Shown here piece by piece: positions 63,533-64,000 of a stretch of DNA of 64,000 bases (within the stretch, counting starts at the first letter, position 1; the number at the start of each line of letters is the position of its first letter). The DNA is taken from positions 186,001-250,000 of the forward strand of contig JBGUQC010000004.1 in NCBI GenBank assembly GCA_045130665.1. Direction: 5' to 3'. The notes beneath the pieces were generated by a model. The model worked only from the letters and a program-made list of their open reading frames with translations, searched no databases and was not told the DNA's origin. Made by a program: the position numbers and the translations under genes. Source of the DNA: RGIG8124 sp045130665 (GTDB lineage: Bacteria > Bacillota > Clostridia > Christensenellales > CAG-917).

Positions 63533-64000
63533 TTATAAGTTAATGTTGATAATTATTGGAAAATGGTCACTTGGATATACTCCATCATATAACTTATCCA
63601 CTACATGATAATCATTAACGTGTATGCTTGGATTAATGAAAAAATAGTCTATTCTTCTATGATTTAACTTCTTGCCATATGCTTGGTATGTTGCCCCTGT
63701 TCCAATATAGAATGTGTCTGCTACTTTAAATGAATCTACATATCCGTGGTTAACGGCATATTTGTACATGATAGAATCATCCCAGTCATTCATGTCTCCA
63801 AGTAAAATTGGGTTAACTAATTCTAAAGAATTAACTTGATTAATTAAGACTCTGATGCCCTCTTCTCTTGCCTTGTCACTTGCGTTGTCTAAATGCGTGT
63901 CTATTATAGATACATACTTGTTTGTTTTCTTGTCTAAAAGTTTTGCATATGCTGCAACTCTATATGAAGCACTGCCCCAGTCTTTGCTCATCTTTTCAGG
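63533..64000 (-). CDS. Endonuclease/exonuclease/phosphatase-family protein, C-terminal part (runs off window)
   Basis: At least 155 residues in an open frame that enters from the right edge as PEKMSKDWGSASYR. In this family the segment matches the ETPEKPSKGWDSA block, so the ATG in it is internal and the true start is outside. Catalytic parts visible are DTHLDNAS, LGDMNDWDDS, RRIDYFFIN and the final SDHFPI His, the last active-site residue. Likely a phosphodiesterase or nuclease acting on sugar-phosphate or nucleic acid; the substrate is not clear. Confidence 0.88.
   Translation of the reverse strand, partial: PEKMSKDWGSASYRVAAYAKLLDKKTNKYVSIIDTHLDNASDKAREEGIRVLINQVNSLELVNPILLGDMNDWDDSIMYKYAVNHGYVDSFKVADTFYIGTGATYQAYGKKLNHRRIDYFFINPSIHVNDYHVVDKLYDGVYPSDHFPIIININL

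Noticed and set aside
1..64000. CRISPR array
   Set aside because: No series of evenly spaced direct repeats was found; the only repeats are protein-coding or the pairs reported.

Overview
The window is low-GC DNA from a Gram-positive anaerobe of the class Clostridia (Bacillota), most likely an uncultured gut lineage. This is inferred from strong AGGAGG-type ribosome binding sites, consensus TTGACA/TATAAT promoters, classical terminators, CCA-encoding tRNAs and fermentative gene content (indolepyruvate:ferredoxin oxidoreductase, PaaK, GGGtGRT proteins). No species can be named from the sequence alone. Nearly all genes lie on the minus strand.

Region 1 (about 1-15,200) is part of an integrative conjugative element. 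It holds an ArdC-like protein cut by the window edge, a PrgI-VirB4 fusion ATPase, a VirB6-like membrane protein, a VirB2-like pilin, a 1619-residue Ig-repeat surface protein, a VirD4 coupling ATPase, several small unknown genes and a LexA-family repressor. A plus-strand ATPase/DUF4143 gene interrupts the transfer genes. It is bracketed by two nearly identical 42-bp palindromes. Neither relaxase nor integrase is in view, so the element's ends are not defined.

Region 2 (15,360-22,600) is a compact four-gene operon: a divergent 828-residue Hsp70, a zinc-ribbon protein, a roughly 1100-residue TPR membrane protein and a Cys-rich membrane protein. No DnaJ, GrpE or CIRCE element is present. It is the best candidate here for an undescribed system.

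Region 3 (22,650-30,330) is accessory: a tautomerase/ABC-transporter operon, a class II Fic protein whose promoter shares a sequence box with the ABC operon leader, a truncated acetyltransferase, a LytS-type kinase with a BTAD-type response regulator, a zinc-ribbon LRR protein, tRNA-Leu(GAG) and a membrane protein.

Region 4 (30,331-45,061) is a long co-directional run from one strong promoter: pgsA-like, valS, two membrane proteins, a DUF2156-GNAT protein, an aconitase-family hydratase, iorA, iorB, paaK, an ACT protein, 5-formyl-THF cyclo-ligase, an RsmD-CoaD fusion and a coiled-coil protein. The iorAB-paaK-ACT block suggests fermentation of aromatic amino acids through aryl-acetyl-CoA.

Region 5 (45,083-53,440) has a repeat-bearing lipoprotein and a Sel1 protein, then a tyrS-yigZ-ilvE-recX-nnrD-HAD operon. 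Region 6 (53,641-57,490) has the plus-strand GGGtGRT gene pair and a coiled-coil DUF1508 membrane protein. Region 7 (57,640-64,000) has an operon of M20 peptidase, pyrophosphatase, two FAD oxidoreductases and a DUF1667 protein, then tRNA-Leu(CAA), a DUF2442-XRE regulator and a nuclease-like gene cut by the right edge.
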